Shown here piece by piece: positions 24,001-34,386 of a stretch of 64,000 nt of DNA. Every line of letters starts with the position of its first letter. Position 1 is the stretch's first letter. The DNA comes from Asterias amurensis. Taxonomy: Eukaryota; Echinodermata; Asteroidea; Forcipulatida; Asteriidae. The notes beneath the pieces are model-generated. The model searched no databases, was not told the origin of the DNA, and worked only from the letters and a program-made list of their open reading frames with translations. The stretch spans positions 19,638,349 to 19,702,348 of the forward strand of contig NC_092651.1 of NCBI RefSeq assembly GCF_032118995.1, written 5' to 3'. The position numbers were made by a program, and so were the translations under genes.

Positions 24001-25287
24001 GAGCCTTAGCAAAACGTGACTTGTTACATTGTATGTAAATGGCTCGTCGTGGTTTAATTTAAACTCTGGCTCGACTTACATAACTCTCCTAAACCAGCTT
24101 GTGTTTGGTTTGACACAACAATAATATTACTGTGGTCAGCCGTCGATTTCACCAAACTCTTCATAACTTAGGATTAATCTTAGGACTTAGGACGAGTTAA
24201 GTTCCGTATCCATAGACGTTAGGACGCGTTGAGCACATCCTAAATTAAGATGAGTTACTTGTCCTAACTCGAGATAGGAATAAGCGTTTCGTGAAATCGG
24301 CTGCTGGTTTCACAAAACCTTTCAGCTAAAAAAACCTGTACTGGTGTTGAACTTACACAGATAGCAGAAAACCACATTGTCGTCACGAAAGGCACAGATT
24401 CCGACCGAGAAAGTTACTCCGTATTCATGGACAATGCAAAGAAAGTCAACACGGCATTGATTGCCGAACTGAGGCAAAGAGCGATCACTGACATTTACAT
24501 ATGTGGTCTGGCTTACGACTTCTGCGTGGGCCTTACGGCAATGGACGCCCAAAATTTCGGGTACCGGACGATGGTGATTGAGGACGCCACTAGGGGCGTG
24601 TGCCATAAGAAGATGGGAGATACAAAACAGGGATTGCTCGATGCTGGGTGTGTAGTTGGCGATACATCAGAGGTATGAACAAATTTGACTTATGATTTAT
24701 AATTTCTAGAAAGTTAATCCCATCAACCATACGGCACAAATAACATAAGGGAATTTTATGTGCCTTTTTAAACAGTAAAATTTCGCTTTATATACTACTT
24801 TTCTTTGAGGTATACTTGTGGTATTTCCTAACTTTTAAACAAAGGTGTTTATTTTGTGATTTTTGCCGTTTTACAATTCTAGTCATTGTCATAGTGGAGT
24901 GGGCACAATACAAATCAATATACATTATTGTAGTATTAGAAGTATAAAAAAAACTTCAACCAGTGTAATTCTACCAAAATAATTGACCCCTTTATGTGAA
25001 ATCGCAAATCTGAGGAGAAATGAAAGACGCAGTTTATGCTCGATTTTTGTTTGAGTCTGTCTGTTCATTTTCACCAACAGGTCGCAGCCATGCTGTCCAA
25101 GCGGACGAGGCACCCTCGATGGGGTATGGTAGCGGCGCGTAGCGTGGCCAAAGCACGGACGCTAACAAAGGGGCAACCCGATACCGTCAAGTTGAAGAAG
25201 GAGATACCATGTAGGGATCGGAACCAAAACGGCACATCGCTCTGTTATGATGACATTGGATTCGAGCAGGATAGCATTGAGCTGTAG
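18054..25287 (+). CDS. Naam: Nicotinamidase A with N-terminal EF-hand, 8 exons, 387 aa
   Basis: Hydrolyses nicotinamide to nicotinate in NAD salvage (isochorismatase-like fold, as in Drosophila Naam and yeast Pnc1). Exons: 18054–18145, 20599–20725, 21208–21264, 21600–21724, 22517–22631, 23252–23380, 24361–24672, 25081–25287; all GT–AG with agreeing phases. Exons 1–2 join to form a canonical EF-hand loop (DEDGDGVLNKDE), and exons 2–3 resemble a second, degenerate one. Catalytic Asp is in VVDVQHDFIDG, the metal-site Asp/His residues in KDFHPPDH, active-site Lys in VVTKGTDSD and nucleophile Cys in CGLAYDFCVG. The start Met is the only one before the EF-hand. The C-terminal tail is about 37 residues longer than in copy B and is polar. 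No signal peptide, so probably cytosolic. Confidence 0.93.
18492..18680. mobile_element. Palindromic MITE, GGCCCGGTCACACAGGCCCC ends
   Basis: Both ends read GGCCCGGTCACACAGGCCCC-like sequence, followed inward by repeated AACGAGAACGAAA words and a central near-duplicate of ATTGGTTGAA. It lies in intron 1 of nicotinamidase A. Confidence 0.7.
18681..19292. mobile_element. GGGCCCAATTTCATAGAGC element split by a K2 MITE
   Basis: The left end (CCCAATTTCATAGAGCTGCTTAA) and right end (19255–19292) of a foldback element surround a TTAA-flanked K2 copy (18699–19071). Other copies of the outer element read AGAGCTGCTTAGCACAAA without the insert. Confidence 0.7.
18699..19071. mobile_element. K2 MITE (TTAAAGCCATTGGACC ends), copy 1
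   Basis: TTAA at 18699–18702 and 19068–19071 bound inverted ends AGCCATTGGACC and its complement-like AATGGCT. Inner words such as CGATGACCGATTGAGC are shared with K1, so the families are related. The second copy is at 62163–62542. Confidence 0.8.
19469..19823. mobile_element. Diverged K1-related MITE in nicotinamidase A intron 1
   Basis: Internal K1 landmarks are present in order (CAAAGACCAGTCTTCTCACT, CTACGTTACTT, TTTTGAGTTATTACC). Its centre, AATACTTCTAGCTAGAAGTC, differs and matches 60111–60362. TTAA ends are no longer clear. Confidence 0.65.
21993..22203. mobile_element. MITE with TATAGACGATGTGACC ends, intron 4 of nicotinamidase A
   Basis: Inverted ends TATAGACGATGTGACC and GGTCACATCGTCTATA enclose a GC-richer core of about 180 bases. 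Confidence 0.7.
23449..23630. mobile_element. Palindromic MITE, intron 6 of nicotinamidase A
   Basis: Inverted ends around CAAAAACTTGGGTGTTAAAT and an inner palindrome (GACAACACCGACATGGTGTT / AACACCATGTTGGTGTTGTC). It starts about 70 bases after exon 6. Confidence 0.7.
24137..24303. mobile_element. MITE ending CGTTTCGTGAAATCGGCTG, just before exon 7
   Basis: Ends CAGCCGTCGATTTCACCAAA and the inverted form CGTTTCGTGAAATCGGCTG enclose inner repeats of TAGGACTTAGGACGAGTTA. Its right end is 57 bases from exon 7 of nicotinamidase A. Confidence 0.7.
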
Positions 25288-25336
25288 GACCTGCTCAGTT
25301 TAATGTGTTCTAATTGCCAAAGTACTAAAGCAATGT

Positions 25337-25342
25337 ATTAAA
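25337..25342 (+). promoter_or_regulatory. Candidate poly(A) signal ATTAAA of nicotinamidase A
   Basis: ATTAAA lies 50 bases after the stop codon at 25285–25287 and before the first downstream repeat (25383). It is the common variant signal, and no better candidate lies nearby. Confidence 0.35.
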
Positions 25343-25382
25343 ACCCCAAAACTGGAATTAACGTTTCTTTTCTGTTTTAGAT

Positions 25383-25746
25383 TTAAAGGATCTATGTAAC
25401 TTTTGTGGGACACAAAACACAATGTCCACAGATTTACACTAAACTTACACAGCTTGAAGATAATGATAGTACAAAGCTTCCCTAAAAATATTACGTGCTG
25501 AGGTGCTGTAGTTTTTGGGAAATGAGTAAAACAATGTCATGAAAATAATTTTCGTCTCATGAGACGAAAATTATTTTAATCATTTACAAACGTATTTTCA
25601 TGACATTTTTTTACTCATTTCTCAAAAACTACAGCACCTCTCAGTAAGTAATATTTGAAGGGAAGCTTTCCACTAGCATTATCTTCAAACCCTGTAAGTT
25701 TAACGAAAATCTATGGACATTTTTAAAAAGTACCCACATTCTTTAA
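25383..25746. mobile_element. K4 MITE (TTAA-flanked palindrome), copy 1
   Basis: TTAA at 25383–25386 and 25743–25746 bound two arms with the shared words ATGTCCACAGATTTACACT and CTCAAAAACTACAGCACCTC. The centre is a GTCTCATGAGACGAAAATTA palindrome. The second copy is at 32157–32535. Confidence 0.75.
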
Positions 25747-25794
25747 AACAAACCTTGCGTAATACCTCCCTTAAAGCAGCGCGTTTTTTTATAT

Positions 25795-25890
25795 TGCTTT
25801 GATAATAATAATAATAATAACAACAAAAAAACAGTATTTATATAGCGCAATATGAATTGGCATTCCTCAAAGCGCTTAACAGCAAAATGA
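25795..25890. repeat. AAT microsatellite with SINE/LINE-type tail
   Basis: (AAT)n is followed by CAGTATTTATATAGCGCAAT and CTCAAAGCGCTTAACAGC. This is the 3′ tail sequence also seen at 35263–35445, 40440–40530 and 54125–54200. Confidence 0.55.
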
Positions 25891-25921
25891 AAAGCATTTG
25901 ATCTATGATTTGGCACAGTAC

Positions 25922-26280
25922 TTAAAGACACTGGACACCTTTGGTAATTGTCAAAAGACCAGTCTTCTCACTTAGTGTGTCTCAACATATGCATAAAATA
26001 ACAAACCGTGTTAAAATTTTGAGCTCAATTATTGGTCATCGAAGTTGCGAGATAATAATGAAAGAAAAAACACCCTTGTCACACTAAGTTGTGTGCTTTC
26101 AGATGCTTGATTTCGAGACCTCAAAAACTAATTTTGAGGTTTCGGAATCAAATTCGTGGAAAATTACTTCATTCTCGAAAACTGCGTTACTTCAGAGGGA
26201 GCCGTTTCTCAGAATGTTTTATACTATCAACATGTAGTATTTATTCTGAGTAATTACCAATAGTGTCCACTTCCTTGTAA
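25922..26280. mobile_element. K1 MITE
   Basis: Starts TTAAAGACACTGGACACC at 25922 and ends in GTGTCCACTTCCTTGTAAA, where the right TTAA has decayed. About 20 bases are missing near the right end. Confidence 0.8.
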
Positions 26281-27457
26281 AGGAATGTACTAACAGTTCA
26301 CATGGACTGAAAGTGTATATTCCTTTTTTTACTTTTTGTTTTTTATTATTTTTTATACATACTTAAAACAATCCTTGCTAAGACGTTATCAACATTTAAA
26401 GCTGCGCGTTTTTATTAATATATATTTCTCTTCAATTATTGGTGCCTAGGCTTCTCGAGCCACAGCTCTTAACATTTTTTTGTGTGATTAGACACAAAAG
26501 TATAGGTGTGTAGGCTATGGGGTTACAACTTGTTTTTACATAATAATTTATATGCATAAAGAGTTTTTTGTTCACAACCTTCTTAGTTGTTTAACCGTAA
26601 AAATATCATGTGATAGGACAAGTTTTGTTACATTCCGGGCATTATAGTTCCTGTGAAAACTATGTTCTCTTGGGGAAAAAACACTTTATTGTCAGAAAGC
26701 AGTACTATATCTATCCATGTTGTCGTCTGCTCAGCTACGTGTGAGTTTACGAGATAATGCAGGAAAACAAAATAATATTAATCATAAACAAACAAACAAA
26801 CATTTTATATTCAGTAACCTTGAGTTTTTCTTTGTTGATAAACAACAATCATTTTATTTTTGTACATATTAAAACTGGTGATTGCGCTGAACTAAATGAC
26901 CTTATAGTTCTAGAGAGGTTTACACTATCACAGTCACGATTACAAAAGATCACTAGTCTCACGTGCGTGGCGTATAAGCATGGAGGGAAGTGGGTGGGGC
27001 TTAATTTATTGTATTTTTTTAACGAAAATACCATAGAGTTTTAGGCTTTCAAATGAATGGTCGGTATAAAATAAAGCTCATAAGACACCCAAAAAGGTAC
27101 ATAAGCTATGATGTAAAAATATATTTAATATAATTTGATAACAACTGGCCGATTGGTGTATCATTTTGTGTAAAAAATGGAATAAATTTAATCTGCTGAA
27201 AATGACTGATGATCAGTTGCAATTTATTGAAGCACCACATGCTGGATGCTCCGTTCTAACATGTAGAAGAAAAAAAGTAGTCTAAAAAACTAAGTACAAA
27301 TATTGAAATAAAACGGATTATTCGAGCAGTTTTAAACTCTTCTGTAATACTTTTCTATATCCCTGGGATAACAAAATATTTGATGTGTTTTGCTTAGCGC
27401 ATGGATATAACAACATGCCCATAGAGCGGATTACTTGGATCCGACCTGTGTGCATAA
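26281..27457. other. Gene-free AT-rich stretch
   Basis: No exon, terminal repeat or known repeat was recognised here. The longest open frames (about 95 codons) are AT-rich and lack any family resemblance. Confidence 0.4.
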
Positions 27458-27692
27458 GGGCCCATTCGAAGAGCTGCTTAGCACAAAAATTTCCTTGGCA
27501 TAAAATTTGTTCCTTGATAAATTGAAACAGGATTACCAACCAAACTTCCAGGTGTTGCATATTGGTTGTTACTGGTATTCAGCTGTTGTTTGCTTATCCT
27601 GAAAATCACGTGGAAGAGGTTGGTAATCCTGTTTTTATCAAAAATGTCATGCTAAGCAAATTTTGTGCTTAGCAGCTCTTTAAATTGTGCCC
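27458..27692. mobile_element. GGGCCCAATTTCATAGAGC foldback element
   Basis: Degenerate ends GGGCCCATTCGAAGAGCTGC and AGCAGCTCTTTAAATTGTGC. Typical inner words TTGGTTGTTACTGGTATTCA and TGAAAATCACGTGG are present. Confidence 0.7.
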
Positions 27693-27950
27693 TGGTCACA
27701 ATGATAAACTTTCTTGGTGCATTTTCTTCTTCAATATGCCACTTTCTGGAATTTAGCACAAAGTCACATCTTCACCCTTAAAACAACGACTTGTGAACAA
27801 TTATACTTACTAATTGTTTTTACGGAAGTCTTATAGCCCCTAGCATTTTACTTTGAAAAAATACTATACTAAAGTCGATTCCATAGTGGAAATATTTAAG
27901 CGAGACCCAATGACGGATGATCGTTATTATGCCATGTGAGATTCAGACTA

Positions 27951-28208
27951 ATGCACTTGGCTTTGTATTTCATCAAGACTGTAATTAGCACAGAAAAGTA
28001 ATGATTAACACAAACATGTAACCGGCCAAGTTCACATTGTTGTGAATGGTGTCTCACTCAAATTTTGCTTAGCAAAAAATGCACTTGGCTTTGTATTTCA
28101 TCAAGACTGTAATTAGCACAGAAAAGTAATGCTTAACACAAACATGTAACCGGCCAAGTTCACATTGTTGTGATTGGTGTCTCACTCAAATTTTGCTTAG
28201 CAAAAAAA
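27951..28208. repeat. 128-base tandem duplication
   Basis: ATGCACTTGGCTTTGTATTT starts a 128-base unit that is repeated once, nearly identically, at 28079. A lone end of the GGGCCCAATTTCATA element follows at about 28235–28255. Confidence 0.85.
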
Positions 28209-28279
28209 TTTTTCAAGCACTAACTTTTTCTAAACAGCTATATGAAATTGGGCCCAGTTGTATAAATTCATCAAAGTAG

Positions 28280-28408
28280 GGCCGTGTCCGAAATGGCGAC
28301 TTCGGCTACAGCTACGGCTAGATCGCGCGCGTCTGCCTATTCTTCAACACTGGTAGACGCGCTGATCTAGACGTAGCTGTAGCCGAAGTCGTCGTTTCGG
28401 ACACGGCC
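28280..28408. mobile_element. Palindromic MITE, GGCCGTGTCCGAAA ends
   Basis: Ends GGCCGTGTCCGAAATGGCGA and TCGTCGTTTCGGACACGGCC, with paired inner words GGCTACAGCTACGGCTAGAT and ATCTAGACGTAGCTGTAGCC. The whole 129 bases can fold back. Confidence 0.8.
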
Positions 28409-28945
28409 TAGTTGTAAAGTAGTTATAGCGCCATCAAGAGTTATAGCGCCATCAAGAGTTATCCGAAGGCCATTCACCATGTGGTCCCCGCCAACTAAAG
28501 ATCAACAAGCGCTCTTTTCAAATGAGGCTCAAAAGGCAGAATTAAAAGTGGTGGAGAATCTTGAATGCTACAATTGACGAAAGTAACATTCGGAAGGGTA
28601 TGTTTACCGGAACAAACCCACTATTTACAACTGGAAAATACTCAGCAATTGGCAGCTGGGAGACGGTGAATTTAATAGACAAATGAAGTTGTTGAATAGA
28701 CCATTCTGGAACCTGGAGTGTATACAGACACATCAGAAAGGAACATGCCCTGCTGTGAAAATGACCAGAAGGTCATGACTGAGTTGAACTGGTGCACAGA
28801 ACTTCAAGTCAGACCCGACTAGCAGTATCTGTGCAAAATTGTGGAATGGGAAAAGACTCCGCCGGGCAATCCGCAACAAAACGGTTGGTGAGTGAACATA
28901 AATAAATCATAATAAATGGCTGGCCAAGAACCAGTAACTCACCGG

Positions 28946-29437
28946 GCCGGTGTCAGATGCAATTATGTCCGCCATGCAATACTGTCCGCTCTGGACACTT
29001 TTGCATATATGTAATCGTGTCCGGGGCTATGCAAGAACCGTATGGGACATGTACATGACTGCACATGCATGCACGCGTGCACTGAACCTACGTATATGCA
29101 GCATGAATATTCACGTATTTTTAAGATTGCAGCGAATACCCAACAGCCGAACATTTCCCACGTCATTCATGACATGCACTTACATGTATAGCTTGTAAAA
29201 AAAATGGCGAACATGTTCCGCCGACCAAGGGCGTTTAATTTACTGCAACGACGGTTTTGCACGGGGGCGGGCACAACTGCATATGCAAATGAGTCCGGGC
29301 GGACACAATTGCATTATGCAGCAGCGTCCGGGCGGACACGATTGCATATGCAAAACCGTCCGGCCAACATTATTGCATATGCAATAATGTCCTCCGGATA
29401 GTATTGCATAGAGGACATAATTGCATGCGACACCGGC
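28946..29437. mobile_element. Foldback element made of GTCCGG/ATTGCATATGCA subrepeats
   Basis: Ends GCCGGTGTCAGATGCAATTA and the inverted TAATTGCATGCGACACCGGC bound about 490 bases. The right half is a run of 30-base units that alternate CCGGGCGGACAC with ATTGCATATGCAA. The left half carries the same motifs inverted and more diverged. No ORF with a family match. Confidence 0.65.
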
Positions 29438-29716
29438 TCTATAGGCTGCTATTCATTGAATTTTTATTATTTATATTTTGTATACAATTGACACCAGAGG
29501 GTCAAAATTGTTGTGGCACTGCGAAAATGGTACAATACGAATATAGCAACAGAGGGCCCTTTTGGACTCTCCGCTTTAAAATGAAAATAACTCGCTGCTC
29601 AAATATATAACTCGTAGAGAAAAACAAGTAATGCAACAAGTGAAATTTTCCGCATCCGGCGACCTTTTTTAGCCCATATTAAAGACAGTAAAGACAGCCC
29701 ATATCCAAAGCCCATA

Positions 29717-30094
29717 TTAAAGACAATAGACACTATTGGTAATTGTCAAACACCAGTCTTGTCACTTGGTGTATCTCAACATATACATACAATAACAAAC
29801 CTGTGAAAATTTGAGCTCAATCGGTCGTCGAAGTTGCGAGATAATACAGAAAGAAAAACACCCTCGTCATCCGAAGTTGTGTTCTTTCAGATTTCGAGAC
29901 CTCAAATTCTAAATCTGAGGTCTCGAAATCAAATTCATGGAAACTTAGTTATTTCTCAAAAACTACGTCACTTCAGAGGGAGCTGTTTCTCAAAATGTTT
30001 TTTACTATCAACCTCTCCCCATTACTCGTAATCAAGAAAGGTTTTATGATGATAATTATTTTGAGTAATTACCAATAGTGTCCACTACCCTTAA
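29717..30094. mobile_element. K1 MITE
   Basis: TTAA at 29717–29720 and 30091–30094, with the full inner palindrome. A short duplication of AGCCCATATTAAAGACA precedes it. Confidence 0.85.
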
Positions 30095-30416
30095 GGCATT
30101 GTTTAGGAACCTTTTCTTTTTCAATTTGGTTCAATGGCTATCTGGTTCAAGATGATACTTGCACATCCCATCAAATAATTCATCACACAGCAGGGCTGTA
30201 GTGTCATATTTGTGAGGTACTTCCGTTGGAAAGGCTATAGAGGGAGTTTTTGAAGTGGCACCAATGCCACGACCAGGGGCAACAGAGGCCGTGACCCCCT
30301 GGCTTCAAGGCCTGTCACTGGCATGGGAATCACCAAAATGACCAGTGATTACCAATGATTTTGTTAAATTTGTGTTACAATAATAAATATATAAAAATGT
30401 AGAAATTATAACCAAA

Positions 30417-30648
30417 GGGGCCCAATTTCATAGAGCTGCTAAGCACAAAAATGCGCTAAGCATAACATTTTTTTCCTTGATTAAATCAGGATTATCAATC
30501 AAATTTCCACGTGATTTTCGGGATAAGCAAACAGCTGAATACCAGTAAATGCAACAAATGGCAATTCGGTTGGCAATCCCTGTTTTTATCAAGGAAGACA
30601 TTTCATGCTAAGCAAATGTTTGTGCTTAGCAGCTCTATAAAATTGGGC
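30417..30648. mobile_element. GGGCCCAATTTCATAGAGC foldback element
   Basis: Both ends well kept (GGGCCCAATTTCATAGAGCT and AGCTCTATAAAATTGGGCCT), with inner ACGTGATTTTCGGGATAAGC. Confidence 0.8.
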
Positions 30649-31436
30649 CTAGGTTTCCTCTGTACTGGTAAAGCTACATGTAAAAAGGAACAAGATAGAA
30701 TTTTAAAACAAAGTGAACACAATGTGCACCAATGTAAACATCCCGAAAAATGCATTTATTTAAATATCTTATGAACCCCAAAACAAAATATGACATGAAA
30801 CTTGTGTGATGTGATACTGAGATGTAACAGAAGCAAATATAAGATTGCTTTAAATATTTAACTTCAGGGATGACAAACTTCAGACTTTTGTCTAAATAAA
30901 AACAAAAACTATGTATCTACATTGTAAAAAAAAGGTGTATATTCTTTTGATGTAAAGTAATTATTTTGATAACTTCTATAGTTCTTGAGATCCAAGAAGA
31001 CCATTGAGGTCGTTAACCCTAGAGGTAGTATCACATAAATGGAGTTGACAAATCCCTACCCACTGAAATTGTGATCCGACTATTTTCAGACCCTTTTTGT
31101 CAGCAAATGATGAGCGACATCACTGCAATGAACTGGTGATTCACAAATCACATTCTTAGCCAAAATTATGCATGCATGTCATATCTGGGTAACTGGGTAA
31201 CTGGGTTATCATTATGCCTTATATTCGAGAAAACAAAATATTGCTCTGTAAACTGACTGTTGCTGAAACATTCTTCAGTCAGCAGCCCTACTGAATTGTG
31301 CTTTCTAGATCCAATATTGAGTACACTGTTTAGAAGAGGAATTACATAGAGATAACAGGTGTTAGCTGTCGGATGCAAATGATGTTTTATTCTAGCCTCT
31401 CTTTCTTTAATGGAGCTTTCCCTTAATAGTGGCCTA
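30649..31436. other. Gene-free AT-rich stretch
   Basis: No coding exon or repeat end was recognised. Confidence 0.35.
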
Positions 31437-31673
31437 GGCCCAATTTCATAGCGCTGCTAAGCACAACAATTTGCTCGGCATGAAACTTTTGCCTTGATAA
31501 AAACAGGATTACAAAATTTTCACGTGATTTTCAGGATTTGCAAACAACAGCTGAATACCAGTAACAAGCATTATGCAAAAAATGGAAATTTGGTTGGTAA
31601 TCCTGTTTTAATCAAGGAAGAAATTTCATGCTTAGCAAATTCTTTTGCTTAGCAGCTCTATGAAATTGGACCC
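31437..31673. mobile_element. GGGCCCAATTTCATAGAGC foldback element
   Basis: Ends GGCCCAATTTCATAGCGCTG and AGCAGCTCTATGAAATTGGA, with the inner motif CACGTGATTTTCAGGAT. Confidence 0.8.
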
Positions 31674-31966
31674 TGATTCCTTTCAAATCCACCCACAGAG
31701 AAACCCACTATGCCCATTCTAAACCCTTCTCCACTAGAGTGTCATTAAAACCCCAATCTTTCTTAATCCTAGAACAAATTGGGCTAGCAAGGGTTAACAT
31801 TCAGATCTCCTTAGCAAAGTTTGTAGAGGCCCAGGCTAGAACAACACACTGATAACATGGTGTTGTTGACCTGGTAACCTGTCTGTGTAATGCAATATTT
31901 AGTTTGTGTTCAACAACTCTATGAAAATGTTCCTGGCTATACATTTTATATTACTGCTAAGCGGTT

Positions 31967-32640
31967 TTTACAGCAGGGGGGAACAAACAAATTTCAGTAT
32001 TCAAAAAAAATGTTCTTTGAAAAATGAACAGGTAACAATAATATAATATAAAATTAAAATTAATAATATAAACATTACATAAACACTTGTAACCTAGGCG
32101 TATATAGAAGGGCTTGAAATTTAGATACTAAGAGAAGGTTTGTTTTAATTTCAGTTTTAAAGTGTCTAGGTACTTTTTGTAGGAAAAAAAAACAATGTCC
32201 ACAGATTTACACTAAACTTACACAGTTTGAAAATAATTATAGTAGAAAGCTACCCTGAAAATATTACTTGCTGAGGTGCTGTTGTTTTTGAGAAATGAGT
32301 AAAACAATGTCATGAAAATAATGTTCGTCTCCGTAATCATGAGACCAAAAATTATTTAAGCATGTAAAAACGTATTTTCATGACATTGTTTTACTAATTT
32401 CTCAAAAACTGCAGCACCTCAGCAACTAATATTTTAATGCTCGCTTTCTACAATCATCATCTTCAAATGGTGTAAGTTTTAAGTAAATCTGTGTACATTG
32501 TGTTTTGTGTTACAAAATGTACCCAAATCCGTAAAAAAAAACCTAAAAAAAAACCTAAAAAAAACACTGACTGGCTTTTCCAGTTGTGAGTTTACTGGCC
32601 TGGCGCTGGCCTTCTGCAGCCTGCGGTCCAGTGTGAATTC
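31967..32640. repeat. Unclassified interspersed repeat (copy 2), split by K4
   Basis: Matches 6838–7140 in its outer parts (TTTACAGCAGGGG at left, CTTTTCCAGTTGTGAGTT at right). A K4 MITE interrupts it at the TTTTAA that is unbroken near 7078. Confidence 0.5.
32157..32535. mobile_element. K4 MITE, copy 2
   Basis: Starts TTAAAGTGTCTAGGTACTTT at 32157. Its arms match 25383–25746 (ATGTCCACAGATTTACACT, CTCAAAAACTGCAGCACCTC). The right end runs into an A-rich tract. Confidence 0.7.
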
Positions 32641-33290
32641 CAAGCCCTTGGCACAGTCAATGAGTACAGCTGACTATGAAAAAAACTAAACAATAAATAA
32701 CAATCAATAAAAGCAAATTAAAATTTTAAAGCTATATACATTTGTACATGAATTTACTCGTTTCCAACTCCTGAAAACAGTGCAATTTAATTTCTAGTTA
32801 TAATTGCCATAACCTTAGAATCTTAAAAATTTAATTGTAAACATGTTTCTGTTTCACAGACATGTTAATAAATCAAATTTGGCTCCAATTGCAAATATTA
32901 TTCGTTACACTACTGAACAGCAAAAATTACTTCAAAACAAAGCAAAATTGAAACTCTATACCTGCCTACCACCTCCAAGATTACATGTTTGTTGCACATA
33001 AAAATAGTGGTTGTACTGTGTATTTTTTAAATGATTAAGCATGTTTTTTAAAACTCATTTGAGACGAACTATTATTCTCTGCCTCTAGCTCTGGTGTCTA
33101 GAACAGCGTACTAACTCCCAAATATAAAAAGAAATAATTATTGATATGTTTACACCATAGTCTCTTTAATTGATTGAATCATACACAAACAAACGCAATA
33201 ACTTAAGGCATGATTAATGGTAGAATAACTTTTAACAAATTAATATGCTGTCAATTAAGTCATTAGTAGATCAACTCCTTACAACGCTTT

Positions 33291-33390
33291 TAAAGGACAC
33301 AAACGTCATGACCAGGGTTTGAACCCATACCCGGATGACTTAACAAACCGAACTTGAATCAAGTGCACTAGATAGCTCGGCTATAACTAG
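33291..33390 (-). mobile_element. tRNA-derived SINE head
   Basis: Read on the minus strand it has an A-box-like TAGCCGAGCTATCTAGTGCA and a perfect B box GGTTCAAACCC. The SINE continuation CATGACGTTTGTGTCC follows. It is too degenerate in the stems to be a working tRNA gene. Confidence 0.65.
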
Positions 33391-34277
33391 CCCTATATAG
33401 GACTCTTTCTCTGTCACTGTAGTATACTACGGAAGTGTGAAGCTGCCAGGGCTCGGCTATGACATGCTTTAAATACCAAACTACACGTATGCGAGTATCA
33501 AGGCCCCTCAGTCACGCAGAAAAATTAGGTCATAGCACATTCAAATTCTGCATTTGTGTATATTCCATCTACACTGCACACAAAATCAGGCCTGATACCT
33601 CACGGAGGCACCACAAGCAAATAGCTTCCATGTCCCTGGTTATTGCCTTGATGCCTCTTGGAATGTTCAAGTACAAAGTAAACATTTCCTCGTGCAGTGT
33701 CCTTCGTCAAGGAAAAGTCTGCCCCTTTACTACTCAAAGTACTCAATGTTTGCCCTATGTTTAATTTTCTGTAAATTCTTGCTAATTTCTGATTAATAGA
33801 CCGTGCAAGGTTGAGTAAAAGTTTTTGTGTATTGAGTAGGGCCTATTAAGTGTGCAATACTCACACTTCCAAACCCAAATAGCAAAGATTATTATGGTCT
33901 TGGACTCTATGAAAATACTTTCTGAAGGCAAATATCTCCAAGCAAAAGCCTTTTTGGTGGACAATTTGTGTATTACATCTTTTTTTGAAAGCATTTTTTG
34001 AGATGATTGAAAACCAAAACTAACTAAAACATTAAAAAATTACCAACAAGGGGAATTTTGTTTATATTTGTGGCCAGCAGCAAAGTTTGAGAATTATTCA
34101 GCTGTGAGTAAGAGCGAGAGGTTTATGTAATGTTTTTTTGGTTTCTTCAAGCCTTACATTTTAACAGGAGAGGTTAGGAGAGAATTTTATTAGACGTATT
34201 TATATTTTAAGATCTTCCAAAATTCATTGTAAGCATGCATTGAAGTTGAAGCATAGGTTAGGGTGTTAATTAAAGCA

Positions 34278-34283
34278 TTTATT
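34278..34283 (-). promoter_or_regulatory. Candidate poly(A) signal AATAAA of receptor A
   Basis: On the minus strand AATAAA lies about 105 bases after the stop codon of receptor A (34387). Confidence 0.45.
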
Positions 34284-34386
34284 TTGTGCAGCCTATTCAA
34301 TTTCATTCATTGGTTAACCTTAATAGTTTGTCTTACGTACAAAGCTACAGGCAAAGTGTGATGAATATTTTGATGGTTTCAAATTG

